DNA from: Amorphochlora amoebiformis
Lineage: Eukaryota > Cercozoa > Chlorarachniophyceae
Assembly (NCBI GenBank): GCA_054601695.1
Contig: BAAHQB010000016.1
Location: forward strand, 620,001-684,000
DNA length: 64,000 nucleotides
Direction: 5' to 3'
A program made the position numbers and the translations under genes. Shown here piece after piece: positions 20,871 through 55,942 of this stretch. The notes beneath the pieces were generated by a model. It was not told the origin of the DNA. It saw nothing but the letters and a program-made list of their open reading frames with translations, and searched no databases. The first letter of the stretch is position 1; each line of letters starts with the position of its first letter.

Positions 20871-21060
20871 GGTGAGCTAGTGTTGGACTTAGAATATTCT
20901 AAGGATTAGAAGGACAAAGATTGGGTTAAAAGGGGTTGGGGCTCGAGTTCGGGTCGGTATGTGTTGTTACATTCAGAGTTGCTTTTAACTCCAAAAAAAT
21001 AACCATTTTTAAGTGTAAGTAGTAAAGTATGATGGCAAGCTATCTACGACACTGCGAGAG

Positions 21061-21108
<48 letters not shown>

Positions 21109-21164
21109 GTATATATTATTTGATACATTGGAAGTTGAGGTACGTGTTACCCCTATGCGTATGG

Positions 21165-21224
<60 letters not shown>

Positions 21225-21275
21225 ATATATAATATAATATATATATACATGCAGAGTGTTAAATATTAAATAGGG

Positions 21276-21352
<77 letters not shown>

Positions 21353-21447
21353 ATATATATATACATATATATACACATATATAAATAAATGTATATATGT
21401 ACATATATAAATGCTTATGTACATATATATACATATATACATTGCAG

Positions 21448-21619
21448 ACCGGTTTTCAACGTATTTATGAGCGTGTGTGTCGCGTGAGCGAAAAAGGTTG
21501 GGGTTGGAATTAGGGTTGAGAATCAGCTTATAATCAAATCAGCTTGTGTTTTGTTTTTGTTACCAGCCATCAGTGAGCCTCTCGTCCACACGAATACAAA
21601 CACATTCCATGCAACCTTT
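21448..21619 (+). CDS. Two exons of an unknown plus-strand gene (IYERVCRVSEK, ISEPLVHTNT)
   Basis: Exons 21448-21496 and 21567-21619 are separated by a 70-bp intron (GTTGGG to TTACCAG). The first acceptor is TTGCAG. The joined reading (16 codons, a junction alanine, 17 codons) is in frame and helix-like, ending at the donor TTT|GTTAGGG where a TTAGGG array begins. The short non-TA intron is unusual here. I do not recognise the protein; other exons were not found. Confidence 0.55.
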
Positions 21620-21905
21620 GTTAGGGTTAGGATCAGATTATTCAGCATGTCTTAGTCGTAGGACCGTTGACTCTATTAGGGTTAGGGTTAGGGTTAGCGT
21701 TAGCGGTAGGGTTCGGGTTGAAATTAGGGTTTGGGTTAGGTTTAGGGTTTGGATTAGGGTCTGGGTTAGGTTCAGGTTTAGTTTTAAGGTTCGAGTTACG
21801 GTGAAGGCAAGGGTCGAGTTCGGGTTAGGGTTTGGGTTAGGGTTAGGGTTGGGGTTAGGGTTAGGGTTGGGGTTAGGGTTAGGGTTAGGGTTGGGGTGGG
21901 GGGTT
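21620..21905. repeat. Degenerate TTAGGG array with 45-bp unit
   Basis: TTAGGG variants (TTCGGG, TTTGGG, TTGGGG) with the dispersed 45-bp unit at 21630-21673. The donor of the preceding exon is the first GTTAGG of the array. Confidence 0.9.
21630..21673 (+). repeat. Dispersed 45-bp telomere-associated unit, copy 2
   Basis: Contains GATCAGATTATTCAGCATG, ending GGACCGTTGACTC. It sits inside a TTAGGG array just after the exon at 21567-21619. Confidence 0.85.
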
Positions 21906-22680
<775 letters not shown>

Positions 22681-23140
22681 CCGCAAACGCAGTCTTAGTC
22701 CCTATCCCTCTCTCCATACCTTCAGAACAAACAATTAAGCCGGAAAAAAAAAAAAATCGAACGGTAAGAAATTTCAAGTAATATTCAAATAATATTCAAA
22801 TAATATTCAAATCCGCTCACATGGCTAACAAAAAGACACACTAACGACCAGGTACAAAATGATATATCGGCCGGAAAAAAAGAAGGGAAAAAATGAATAA
22901 ATCTGACTTAAAATATTGCAACGCGCCAACACACACGAAGAATTAATTTTCAAAAAAAAATCGGAAAATTCTTTTAATTTATTTTTCGGCGAGTAGAATC
23001 CACATTACCCTGGGGTTCTATCCGCGCAAATAGGCCTCCACCTCGGGATATTATGGTCATTCTCCCTCGAGTTATACCGACTGCCTTCATTGCCCTGCAT
23101 ATACTTGCAGATAAATATACAAAAACTTAAAATATATTTT
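22681..23140. other. Unique AT-moderate spacer
   Basis: Non-microsatellite sequence with an 11-bp tandem (TAATATTCAAA, three copies at about 22781-22811) and several poly-A runs. No exon recognised. It may be a promoter or intergenic region for neighbouring minus-strand exons. Confidence 0.4.
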
Positions 23141-23143
23141 ATA

Positions 23144-23178
<35 letters not shown>

Positions 23179-23269
23179 ATCTATTTATGGACTATTATGT
23201 ATAAGTATATGGGTATTACATGTATGTAAATGAATTAATAGATGTACGTTTAAGTTAGTGTAACCATAT

Positions 23270-23303
<34 letters not shown>

Positions 23304-23341
23304 CATGCGTATAAATATATATAATATATATATACACGTAC

Positions 23342-23396
23342 CGTTTAGGTTGGCTTTTTGCTTGCTCTGACTCCAGTGGTAGTTGGTCTATATTAG
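23342..23396 (-). CDS. Minus-strand exon, unknown (NIDQLPLESEQAKSQPK)
   Basis: The acceptor is ATATAG and the donor CG|GTACGT; 2 bases, 17 codons, 2 bases. A diverged tandem copy lies at about 23505-23549. Confidence 0.5.
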
Positions 23397-23504
23397 CTAT
23401 ATATGTAAATGTCCATGTATAATAGGTACAACACTATGTATAATATGCACATATCTATGTATAATATATACAAATATCTACACATATTTATGAAGATATG
23501 TATT

Positions 23505-23549
23505 GCAGTTTTCCCTGCACTAATTCGAGTGAGAGTTGGCATATGTTAG
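23505..23549 (-). pseudogene. Diverged tandem copy of the 23342-23396 exon
   Basis: The minus-strand reading NICQLSLEL parallels NIDQLPLES, behind the same TATAGC-type acceptor. The donor position is lost and the 3' part differs. It could be an alternative exon, but degeneration is more likely. Confidence 0.4.
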
Positions 23550-23668
23550 CTATACGTGTATAAATATATCTATATATGTGTGTATATATATATATGTATA
23601 TATATATATATACATATATATATTCATGCATGCATATTGTATGTTAGAATATGAATATATATATACAT

Positions 23669-23715
<47 letters not shown>

Positions 23716-23895
23716 TATGTAAGTATGTTTGTGTGCGTGTTTGTGTTGTATAGTCATACACGAATATATATATATATATATATATATATAGATTATATAT
23801 ACATATATACACACATATATATATATGTACGTATATATATACATATATATGTATATATATTTATGTATATATATTGATATACATACATATATATA

Positions 23896-23937
<42 letters not shown>

Positions 23938-24064
23938 CACTTACATATAGACATACATATATATATATATATATATATGTATGTGCATATGTATACACGT
24001 GTATAATATATATATATATATATATATATGTGACTGTGTGAGTACATTCATTCAGTGTCATAAA

Positions 24065-24152
<88 letters not shown>

Positions 24153-24333
24153 TATATATATATATGGATATATATGTATAGATAAATATTAATACTTAAA
24201 TATATATATATACATATATTTACATACATATATATATATATATACATGTACATATGAATATATATGTATACGTATATATATACATATAATATATATATAT
24301 ATATACATTACATATGTATGCGTAGGTATGTTA

Positions 24334-24420
<87 letters not shown>

Positions 24421-24545
24421 GTGTGTATACACATTTTTACACATATATAATATATATCAATATAAATATATATATATGTGTGTGCATCATATTTATTTGG
24501 ATAAGCATATTTAGACATTTTTCCTTTATATACATATATATATAT

Positions 24546-24587
<42 letters not shown>

Positions 24588-24675
24588 TATTTGAATAGAC
24601 ATATTTATATTATATCTACATGTACTGTACATAAAGATGTACATATGTATGTACATATATATATATATATGCATG

Positions 24676-24730
<55 letters not shown>

Positions 24731-24734
24731 TAAC
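23550..24734. repeat. (TA)n-rich microsatellite
   Basis: TA, TG and TATG repeats with no supported exon. Confidence 0.9.
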
Positions 24735-24773
24735 CTATAGGCTCTTGGATTAGATACCACTTTGTGTCCTCTC
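24735..24773 (-). CDS. Minus-strand exon, unknown ([12 protein letters not shown])
   Basis: The acceptor is CCATCCAG and the donor G|GTTAAT; 2 bases, 12 codons, 1 base. Protein-like composition in an otherwise repetitive setting. Confidence 0.45.
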
Positions 24774-24802
24774 CTGGATGGAATAATATACATGAATACA
24801 AT

Positions 24803-24838
<36 letters not shown>

Positions 24839-24947
24839 AGTAAAGATACATATGTAAATAGTATGCAGTTTAATGTTTCTAATATATGTGTACATAACCA
24901 TATGTGTAAAATATCGTAAATTTTAACATGTATACACATATGTATGC

Positions 24948-24987
<40 letters not shown>

Positions 24988-25030
24988 GTATATCTATATA
25001 TGTGCATACGTGCATACTATATATATATAA

Positions 25031-25125
<95 letters not shown>

Positions 25126-25142
25126 ATATATATATAATATAC

Positions 25143-25184
25143 CTCGCGTTACTTCGAATTTCTCTACCATTCGGGCAGAACGCA
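25143..25184 (-). CDS. Minus-strand exon, unknown ([13 protein letters not shown])
   Basis: The acceptor is TATATTAG and the donor GAG|GTATAT; 2 bases, 13 codons, 1 base. Another frame is also open ([13 protein letters not shown]), so the frame is uncertain. Confidence 0.4.
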
Positions 25185-26756
<1,572 letters not shown>

Positions 26757-26827
26757 TTAGAATTCCAATTTTTTCATTTTTTTATATCTTGAGAACATTT
26801 GCCAGACGGAGTCATCATTGATGTGGC
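26757..26827 (-). CDS. Minus-strand terminal exon, unknown protein ([14 protein letters not shown])
   Basis: The acceptor is ACATAG. After 2 leading bases there are 22 codons and a TAA stop at 26759-26757; the C-terminus is basic (YKKMKKLEF). This marks the 3' end of a minus-strand gene whose upstream exons include 27877-27910 or others not identified. Confidence 0.5.
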
Positions 26828-27876
<1,049 letters not shown>

Positions 27877-27910
27877 CTCCTCCTCGAGCTGGTCTAGCTG
27901 CCCCCAGGTC
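27877..27910 (-). CDS. Minus-strand exon, unknown ([11 protein letters not shown])
   Basis: The acceptor is TTTCTTAG and the donor GAG|GTATAT; one base plus 11 codons, ending in phase 0. Acidic, coiled-coil-like. An additional exon is needed to connect it in phase to the terminal exon at 26757-26827. Confidence 0.45.
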
Positions 27911-28025
27911 CTAAGAAACATATTCATTTTGTATTGTATTCATAATATACATATATATATATGTTTGTACACATATACAAATATATATAAAAAAACATAA
28001 ACATATATATATATATATATATATG

Positions 28026-28069
<44 letters not shown>

Positions 28070-28075
28070 CATATT

Positions 28076-28106
<31 letters not shown>

Positions 28107-28166
28107 TATGTGTGTGTGTCTTATATATATTTCTATGATATATATAATAATTCATATATTATGTAC

Positions 28167-28205
<39 letters not shown>

Positions 28206-28442
28206 TATATTCATGTATTATATATTAATATATTCATATATATATATATATATATATTGTATAAACACGTGTTGTTTTTAGGTGTATACATATATTACAT
28301 TTATACATACATATATATACATATATATATATTTTATATATATATATATATATATATGAATATTTTTATACATCTCTTTATATGTTTTTAATATTAATAC
28401 AAAACATTGCATGTACTTTTATATGTATATATTGCATGTACT

Positions 28443-28491
<49 letters not shown>

Positions 28492-28730
28492 ATATAAAAT
28501 ATAATATATGTAATATATACACACATATATATATTTATATATATATATATATACGTTTGTTCATGTACATAAATGTGATGTGTACGTATGCAATAATAAT
28601 AATTGTACCGGCTATAAAAGTAGTTATGGCAACATTAGTAACAATGATGGTAACAATGTATCGTGCAGTTATATATGTATACGCCCATGTTATATGTATT
28701 ATATTTAGGTACATACACACACACACACAC

Positions 28731-28771
<41 letters not shown>

Positions 28772-28855
28772 CACATATACATATATATATATATACATAT
28801 ATACATGTATTATAAGATATATAAATATATGAACGTCAACACAGATGGAGCCAGA
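27911..28855. repeat. (TA)n-rich stretch
   Basis: TA microsatellite with one AT-rich unique island at 28560-28680 that is open on both strands; no splice-bounded exon. Confidence 0.8.
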
Positions 28856-28875
28856 AAGGATTTCACCGAAAGTAC

Positions 28876-29400
28876 CTAAGCTTCGATAGGCGCAAAGCCC
28901 TTATAGTCACAATCTGAGCGCCTAAATCCGTTGCATAGGCTGCTTCGTACATATCCGTTCCTGGTGGGTGTATCAATGGCGAAAATAGAGGGGTTATCAA
29001 TGACGAGAACATGAAACTGGCACGAGCGGAAGGTAACAAGGAGAAAGGGCGAGCAAGAACAACAACTCTCACACTCTTATACACACATATAGAAGTACAC
29101 ACAACAGTGAGGCGGAGAGACAGGGATAGACAGAGAAGGTTTTTCTTAAGCAATTGGATTTGACAAAGAGAAATTCGCGAGAAATATCCCACTACAACCC
29201 CCTCCAATCTACCTTGGGAATATTTAATTCTGGAATTTTTCAACGACTCCCAGATCTACCCGAAATAGCTAAAAATGCAGTCATGTACAATTTTGCGATG
29301 CGAAATCGAATCTACCGTCTATGCTCGGCGGCAACACCCTGACGATGGTGTAGTTATATTTTCGCCCTTCCAGAACATCCCCGACCTTGTGCACCATCAT
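28876..29400 (-). CDS. Possible two-exon minus-strand gene, unknown (low support)
   Basis: A 29289-29400 segment reads MMVHKVGDVLEG then RKYNYTIVRVLPPSIDG. A 28876-29016 segment behind a pyrimidine-rich GTGCCAG acceptor reads FHVLVIDNPSIFAIDTPTR to a TAG stop. The two do not join in phase with the obvious GTACAT donor, so one of them is wrong or an exon is missing. NYTIVRVLPP faintly resembles a UBX-domain strand, but the rest of such a domain is absent. It would be divergent from CCDC40. Confidence 0.2.
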
Positions 29401-29860
29401 CTCCTTCTCGGGCCCCGGATCTTCGCAATTTTTCTCTTGGCTTTTCTCAGGCCTGCCCTCAGGGGAGCATCTGCCTCGTATCTGTCGCACCGGACGTCGA
29501 CGAGAAACAGGGGCGGTGGCGCGAAATCTGGGGCCCAGAGGTATAGTCACCGGCGAGAATCCGGATTTTGAGGATAGAAAAAAGGATGGAGATTGCGCCA
29601 AATGGGTTGGTAGGGCCTCTCGCGCCGTGAAAAGCAGAAGTAGAGGTCCTATCCAAGGAGGCTGCACAGCCATGAGGGTGTGAGGATGTCCCAGGGATGT
29701 CCCAGATTTGGCTCCTAGTCCGTGGATTCCGTGGATTCCGGTTTTTGTTTGACACGTGGCCCTGACCGTTTCCGGTGGATTCCCGACCAGGAGGCCTCCT
29801 TCTCTCACGCTTTCCACTCCCATCAAAAACACTCCTGAAGAAGGCTACGAATTTTCCACT
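29401..29860. promoter_or_regulatory. Repeat-free region upstream of CCDC40
   Basis: About 460 bp of ordinary composition, the only long stretch without microsatellite between 15.1 and 35.4 kb apart from 22.7-23.1 kb. It directly precedes the first ATG of CCDC40, so its promoter and 5' UTR should be here. Short direct repeats (GATGTCCCAG twice at about 29686-29705; CGTGGATTC twice at about 29721-29738) are present. No TATA element is claimed. Confidence 0.45.
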
Positions 29861-47101
<17,241 letters not shown>

Positions 47102-48687
47102 GAACGGGGATGTTGAATACTTCTCTGCGTGCTCAGCCCCGATTGCTGTATCAGGACTATCTAGACTATAGGCCTGAGTACTGACCTGTCGATTTAATGG
47201 TTATATTAAAACTTTCGAGTACAAAATTGTCCGCCATCTATGCCATGATAATCGTGTGATAGTCTCTAGATTCTAGAATTTTAACTAATTTAAGTTCAAT
47301 TAACTCTAGTACTAGTCACCGTAATGATTACAGAGGATCCTATCATACACTAATGTCATAGCTAGATAGGCCGTATTATATATGTATTTAAGATGCAGCT
47401 AGTGAGACTAGAAGTGAGAGGGAGAGATAGAGACAAGTGAGAACCTAAGATTTAGGATACTATTTACTAATTTCTAGTATATATAATATTGTACATCACT
47501 GATCGGATATATACATCTAGATACACATATACATACATGCATGTAATACTATATATTAAAATATTATAATATTTTTTATATACATACAATATTAGTATAC
47601 GTACAAGTACTGGCTAGTAAAAAATGAAACTCAGAAATTAATCATAGAGTTGACTAGTCCGAAGTTGCTATGTACTAGATACAGTATTGCAATGATAATT
47701 TATTAACCTCAATCAGAAAAAAGAACCACAATGTCATTTATAACCTACATGTTCTATGATAAAAACCAAACAACTATACCTATACTTGAGATGTGGTAGT
47801 GAACGATCTTACTATGCAAGAGATTAGATATACTCTGCGATCTTATGAGGATGGGCTTACGCTAACAATACCAGGTGACGAGTTGAGATACTAAATTGAT
47901 GAGCCGCAAAATTGGAATATTATTTCGCATTTATTTTTGATGATGAACATCACACACAGTATATAGACGAGAGGGGGCTACTTCATAGTACCTTAAAACA
48001 TCGATGCCGTCCTTAGGGGAGGTGTTGCGGTGCCTGAGGATTTCGGTTCGAAAATCATTGATAAACCGATTTATACTCTAGATTTAATAATTCGGTTCCG
48101 GTTGGTCACCTAGACATGTCACCTGTCACATAGATTCCGAAATATATCTTTTCGGCCTTCTCTTGGAGGAAGCAAGGGACTCCATCGGAAGACAAAATGC
48201 AGGCGCCACAGGGTAGCGGTTTACTTTTCCAAGCGGGAGAGGGACGGGTTTTCGTAGAATATATTGGCTTAATTAGATAATCGAAGAATTTTCCGCGCGA
48301 ATAGGTTTTCTAGGCCGTTGAGGTAGTAATTAGGTGACGTATTTGTGTGAGGGTTCCAGTCACACCCTTGTGTATGTGTCGTATGTTTTTGTATGTGTAT
48401 TTACACGTATGGATGCATGTACCCGTGCATTTATTTAAACTGAGAGAAGAGGAGGGGTGAGCAGATGTATACAGCTTTGATATCGAGTCCACTATTAGAC
48501 GTGGCAGGGCGTTTCCCTTCGTGCTTCGTATGGGGTGTTTGAAAAAGAAATAAAAAGAGAGTTTCGCACAGTTTCTTCGTTATTGGCATTTCATGTGCTG
48601 CTACATGAATACATATGAATATTCATTTATTATACATATTGTGTATACTCGTAGATGTTATTGTGCCCATCATATGTGTGTATGCAG
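47102..48687. other. Intergenic region between CCDC40 and the PUB-CAP gene
   Basis: About 1.6 kb without microsatellite. It contains the CCDC40 3' UTR and the upstream region of the next gene. CAG|AG at 48686-48689 just before the next ATG looks like an acceptor, so a 5' UTR intron of the next gene may begin here. A GGTTCGAAAATC at 48050 is not part of a tRNA. No coding exon recognised. Confidence 0.6.
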
Positions 48688-48689
48688 AG

Positions 48690-48863
48690 ATGAAGTTCCA
48701 GTCGGTCCTCGAGGTGTACCTAGCTTCGAATTTCGAGCATAGCGCGATTCTCCAGAAAGTACATATATTTATAACATGTAGTTATACATAAAATATTTAT
48801 CTATTTTTGTATATGAATAATAAATATATATATATATATATGTATATATGTATACATATTTGA

Positions 48864-48895
<32 letters not shown>

Positions 48896-48971
48896 CTATT
48901 TATATAAAATATATACATGTGTTTATATATATATATATATATATTATATAAATATATGTATGATATATATA

Positions 48972-49013
<42 letters not shown>

Positions 49014-49159
49014 TATACATATGTATAAAAACATCACATACATTCACGTATTTATATATATATATATATAATTATGTATATATTTCGTATATGTTATACA
49101 TATACATACACACATATGTCCTCCATAAATATGTATATTTTTATGCATATATATTTATA

Positions 49160-49210
<51 letters not shown>

Positions 49211-49327
49211 GTATGCAAGTATACTTTTATATTTGAATATATATATATAAGAATATATTATTATATTAATTATATATGTATATATAATATATATATATAT
49301 ATTATATTTTATGTGTTATATTTATAC

Positions 49328-49360
<33 letters not shown>

Positions 49361-49443
49361 CATATAATATATATGTGTGTATATATATATATATATGTAC
49401 ATATAATATATATATATATATATAATATGTATAAATGTTTAGA

Positions 49444-49478
<35 letters not shown>

Positions 49479-50319
49479 TATATAATATATATATATATAA
49501 AACATATATATATCCTATACATTCACATATGCGGTTATATATATTTGTACATGCAATATGTATAGGCGCTTAAAATTCTCAAAAAAGTTGTATCCAACGT
49601 GTTAAAACACCCACAAGAGATGAAATACCGCAAGATCTCAGCTTCCAACAAGCGATTTCAAGAGGTTATACACATACAAATGTGTTTTTATATAAGGAAG
49701 TATAATGTGTAAATGCATAAATATGTTTCAGTGTATGTATATGGGTATATAGCTATGCTTATCTTATGTGCATATAATGTATGTAATATGTATAAAAATA
49801 TATATACATATACATATACATATATTTGTATATAACATGTATGTTGCACATATTCAATTTCACACATTAACACACCTAAAAGGTGTTCGGTAGCCTATAC
49901 GGCTCAGACAACGTTTTCCGCTCCCTGGGCTTCGAATTTATCCAAGCCGACAAAAACTACTGGGTCTTCATGAAGGTTACCTACACCTTGGAAACCCCAC
50001 AAAAACTCTAAAAGAGGAAACGTCATTTGCGTGACTCTCATAGGACTGAGTTGTACAACGATCGTGTAGCCCGATCGTGTAACCCGCTCTTGTAACGCTA
50101 GTGTATCCGCTTCTTCAGGACGAGAGTCGACCTCTGCCGCGAGAGCGGTTGGAAGCGACACTCAAGACGATTAGTTCTTGCCAGGCTAGCTTCTCGGAGC
50201 TTACGGGTTCCATGCAGCAAGTCGCGATAAGCGTTGCACTGGATACCAAGGTAGTATAATTTGTATGTTGTGATATGCGTGTATGAGTTTATTGTGTTGT
50301 GCATGAAATTGAACGTGGA

Positions 50320-50401
<82 letters not shown>

Positions 50402-50596
50402 CATATATATATATATACTGTACATACACATATATAGAATACATACATACATATTTATACATACATATATATATATATATATTATTTGAATACATCTAAG
50501 CATACGTGGATACACATACACCTTTACCTTTAAGAGTATATGCCTAATATATATATATATACACATATATATGTATTTTATATATCAATTCACATG

Positions 50597-50627
<31 letters not shown>

Positions 50628-51287
50628 AATAATATGTGCTAATGCGAAATACCTAAATAGATGAGTCAGCCGGTAAGAACGCAAGTGCCTCTTGAGGTGA
50701 ATCCTTACCCTTACCTTGGGACTCTATCTAGGCTTGATTTCTCCTAACGCTAACCATGGATATATTTTTATATGTATATATATATATATTTACTTAAATA
50801 TATATATATATATATATTATATTTACATATGCACATATATATGTACCAACATACATAAATATATTTACATGTATATATGAATGTGCATACATAAATATGT
50901 ATATATATATATATTTATATATATAAATATATATATATATAATATATACAAACATATATACACATGTATGTATGTATTTATATATACATATATATATATA
51001 CATATATATATATATATTATGTATATTAATAAACTGACGTAGTCCTAACCTTCATAGAAAGGGAAGAACACGAGCGTACCTAAGGTAGGATGTATGAAGT
51101 ATATTATCTATATATGTATGTATGCATGCACTCTGTATGTATTTTTATCTATCTATATATACATACGTATGAATATATATATATATATATATGTATATGC
51201 AAATATATTTATATGTGGGTATACTTATACTACATATATTTATATGCATACATATGTACATGTTTGTATACTAATAGAATATATATG

Positions 51288-51328
<41 letters not shown>

Positions 51329-51862
51329 GTACATATGGTATGCATTACATATAGGTACATACGTAGATATATATATATATATAAATACATATATATATAT
51401 ATATATATATTATAATATATTCATATATATATAGTTACAAATGCATTTAGATTATATCTACATACATTTATAGATATGCATAATTGCATATACGTACATA
51501 TGTAATAAACATATCTATACACACAAATATATGTGTGTATATAATGTGTAATTCATTGGATACTTACGCACCGTAACCCCGACGCAACCGTAACCCCCAT
51601 AGAACGAGAATAAGACGAGCGTGCTTAAGGTAGGATGAGTATATGTATATTTGTGAATTTGTGGTATATACATATATATATTTACATTTTATTTGCATAC
51701 GTAAGTATATCTATCTACACTCATGCATACAAACACGCATCCAACAATATATTTGTGTATGTAATGTGTAATTCACTAACGCAACCGTAACCCCCATAGA
51801 AGGAGAATAAGACGAGCGTGCCTAAGGTAAGATGTATATGTACATTTGTGGTCATAGATATT

Positions 51863-51908
<46 letters not shown>

Positions 51909-52052
51909 TAAAAATATGTTATACATAGATATATTATATATATATATATATAAATATATTATATATATATATATATGTTTTTTACATATTCTTATTTACA
52001 TACTTATGTATGTAGTATGTCTATACTTTCATACATTCATACATTCATGCAT

Positions 52053-52094
<42 letters not shown>

Positions 52095-53136
52095 TATTAT
52101 ATACATATATATACATAAATTATGTATGTAGTTTCAATATTTATCATGTGTTACATAAATACAACAATGTATACACATAAACAAATAGATGTGTTGCATA
52201 TTCATATACATACTCATCGACATAGTTCCACATCCTTAACCTTATCTTAACGCTAGCACTAACCCTAACCCTAACCCTAACCCTTAGCCCAAGTTTGACG
52301 CACGCTCATATCAATCCAAGTTCGGTATCAAAAAAACCGTCAAAAGCGACGGTATGAACTGGACATTTTATATTTCCACATCAATGAAAGTATGTATAGA
52401 AATAGATGTAAATATACGTACATACATATATATATATATATTTTTATATATACATATATGTGTGTATACACATATGTTATGTGTATGCGTATATATGTGT
52501 ATATGTACGCATATACATTCGTTTGTATTAGAGCAGATATGTTGAAGATATTGTTCAGGTTTAAGATGGATATAATATATATTGTGTCCATATAGATGCC
52601 GCGACACCCATCCCGATTAAATTAAGGAGTGATCAGGTATCCATTTATACACACCTAAAACGATATATTCATGTAATATAAAAGTACTAGTATGTGAAAT
52701 ATATATATATATATATATACATATATATATACACATATATATACACATATATGCGCGTACACATTTAATATAGTCTAAATAACCCACACTTAAAAATAAC
52801 ATACAACACACATACACCCACACCCGCACACACACATTACACATACGTACACGCGAAAGAGGTGAAAGAAAGCCATACATCCATTCCAGCTCCCTGATAG
52901 AAGTACAATGGCCCGTCTGGTCGAGAGCCGTCTTAAGAACCGAGGTAAGCCGAAGTCAAAGACCTCTAAGGTCATTTCAGGACCCTCAGGAGGGGGAATA
53001 CGTAAGGGACGGTGAGTTGATGAATCTTGACATGTTTCATGAATTTTAAATATTTGTGAGAATGGTTTGAATGTCTATGAGGGTGTCGTATATTATATAT
53101 TATGTATATATATAGGTATACATACATATCTATATA

Positions 53137-53167
<31 letters not shown>

Positions 53168-53445
53168 TGTATATTCCTTTATAATACTATAGGTATATAG
53201 GCGTTACATATGTATATATACATGTATATATATATATACATATATAAATATAAATTTTTATATATATATGTATGTATGTATGTGATATCCTCAAACATGT
53301 ATGTAAATGTACGTATATGTTGCTATATTGTATATCAATATATAAAAATATACATATGGATTATTTATATTTATTTAAAATCATACCTATATTATTAACA
53401 CTACTATATATGCAAAAAAGTACATATCATACGCACATGTATATG

Positions 53446-53495
<50 letters not shown>

Positions 53496-53660
53496 CGCAT
53501 ATATATATGTGTGTATGCGTGTATATTTGTGTATATTACAAATCAGAATTCGCGAGTTCAAGATCCCTGCAGAACATAAGGTATTTTACAATTTAATCTA
53601 AGCATGTACACTAAGTTCCCTATAAATACGATATATATTACATATATATTATATATATTC

Positions 53661-53693
<33 letters not shown>

Positions 53694-53931
53694 GTATAAA
53701 TATATACGTGCATATATAAGTATATATCTGAGTACGTATTTGAATATTTTTCCAGGAGAGTCTGGTTCCCAAGGGTGTAAGTAAGAGACATTACAGCGCA
53801 AGTGAGCTGGAGCAGTTAGCAAAGGAACGATACGAGGCCCCAGATCACTTCGGGAAGGTTATAAAATATCTATTTAAGTGTGATGTGTGTAGTGTAAAAA
53901 TAGATTTATACACATGAAAATATATGAGTGT

Positions 53932-53967
<36 letters not shown>

Positions 53968-54383
53968 CACATGTATGTATATAGAATATATTATATTATA
54001 TGTATGTATATATATATATATATTAACATATAATATATATATATAAATATATATACCTGCTTATTTTGAGACAAAACTATATATACAGATACACATTGTA
54101 AATTATTTTCATATAATACATATATATATATATTTAATATATATATGTGTGTATGTATATATGTGTATAGAGAGAGAGATGTAATATCGTGTATGGTATA
54201 TCTATTTATATATGCACATAAATACATACACATATATATATATATATATTTAGGTTAATCATATGAGTTACATAGGCAATCTAATGATAGATGACACGAA
54301 TATTAATGTTACATATATATAAATATATGTGCATATCCTCAGCTTACATCTAGGTATGAATTTATTTTACTATGTACAATGTC

Positions 54384-54446
<63 letters not shown>

Positions 54447-54718
54447 ATTATATATTTATATATATATATATATATCCCTTAGTTCATATATATATATATA
54501 TAATTATACATGTAATTCTATTAAATAAAATATAAATGTACACACATACAGGTATATATCTATATCTATTTTATATATGATATGATAATACATTTAGGTT
54601 GAGGATATGGATTATATAGGCAAACTAATGCTGGATTATACGAATGAATTTCGGGCAAAAAATAATTTACCGCCCGTTTACTGGTTCTAGTTCCAATTCA
54701 ATATGTACATGTGTACAT

Positions 54719-54766
<48 letters not shown>

Positions 54767-54971
54767 GTGTGTGTGTGTCAGTGTACACACTCGCTGTCTC
54801 TTTCAATTCTACTCTCTCCCTCTCATCTCACCTCTCGCTCTCTTTTCTCTCATATTATATTTGTATATCGCTCTCTCTATATATATGGCAGACAGATATA
54901 TATATATATATACACATATATATATATATATATATGTGTATATATATATATATTGTATATATGCACATACA

Positions 54972-55004
<33 letters not shown>

Positions 55005-55253
55005 GAACATGAAACATATAAATTGTAGGTATGCGCACATATGTGTGTAACCATATATGCATATATATACATATATATATATGTATATATATACATATAT
55101 ATATATATATAAATTGTATATATATATATATATGTTTGTATGTACATATATGTAAAAATATATATATATTATAATTTGCCTTTCCATCTCTGTACGTGGT
55201 TGTCCCCCTCTCTGCCTTTTTCTCTTCTACATAGACATGCACAGATATATACA

Positions 55254-55291
<38 letters not shown>

Positions 55292-55896
55292 TGTAATATA
55301 TATATATATATATTACATATAATATACATATGTATACATACATATCAGGTGCCAGGAAATCGCTGATATTTCCCGGTAAGTCGCATTATAATAGAGTATT
55401 TATACCAATGTAGATTATAGTACATATATATTATGTATAAATGTGCGTATGCATCTGTGTATAATGTTTAATATCTAGGTATATACAATAGATATACTGT
55501 ACATAATGCGTAAATTCTGACTAAATCGATATATTATCTATAATATTTATGTATATATATATATCTATATAAATATATATATATATGAAATTCATATAAT
55601 TATATATATATACAATGAAATGTATATATCTCTACATGTATGCATGTTGTATATTCATACACATATATATATATACATATATATATATACAATAATTGTA
55701 GGCAGAGAGAGAGAGAGAGAAGAAAGAAGAGGCTATAAATCTCTGTGTGTATAGATATGTATGTACAACACAAGAAGAGGCTATAAATCTCTGTGTGTAT
55801 AGATATGTATGTGGAACACACGTAAATATACATGTCTGTATATAGGGTTCACAGCAAGATGATGGGTGATAAAAAGGTCAAGTTTGGACATGACGG

Positions 55897-55942
<46 letters not shown>

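Noticed and set aside
29289-29400. UBX domain on the minus strand (KYNYTIVRVLPP)
   Set aside because: Only one short strand-like stretch resembles the family; the rest of the domain is absent and phases do not fit.
47990-48070. tRNA gene suggested by GGTTCGAAAATC
   Set aside because: No acceptor stem, D arm or anticodon arm can be paired around it.
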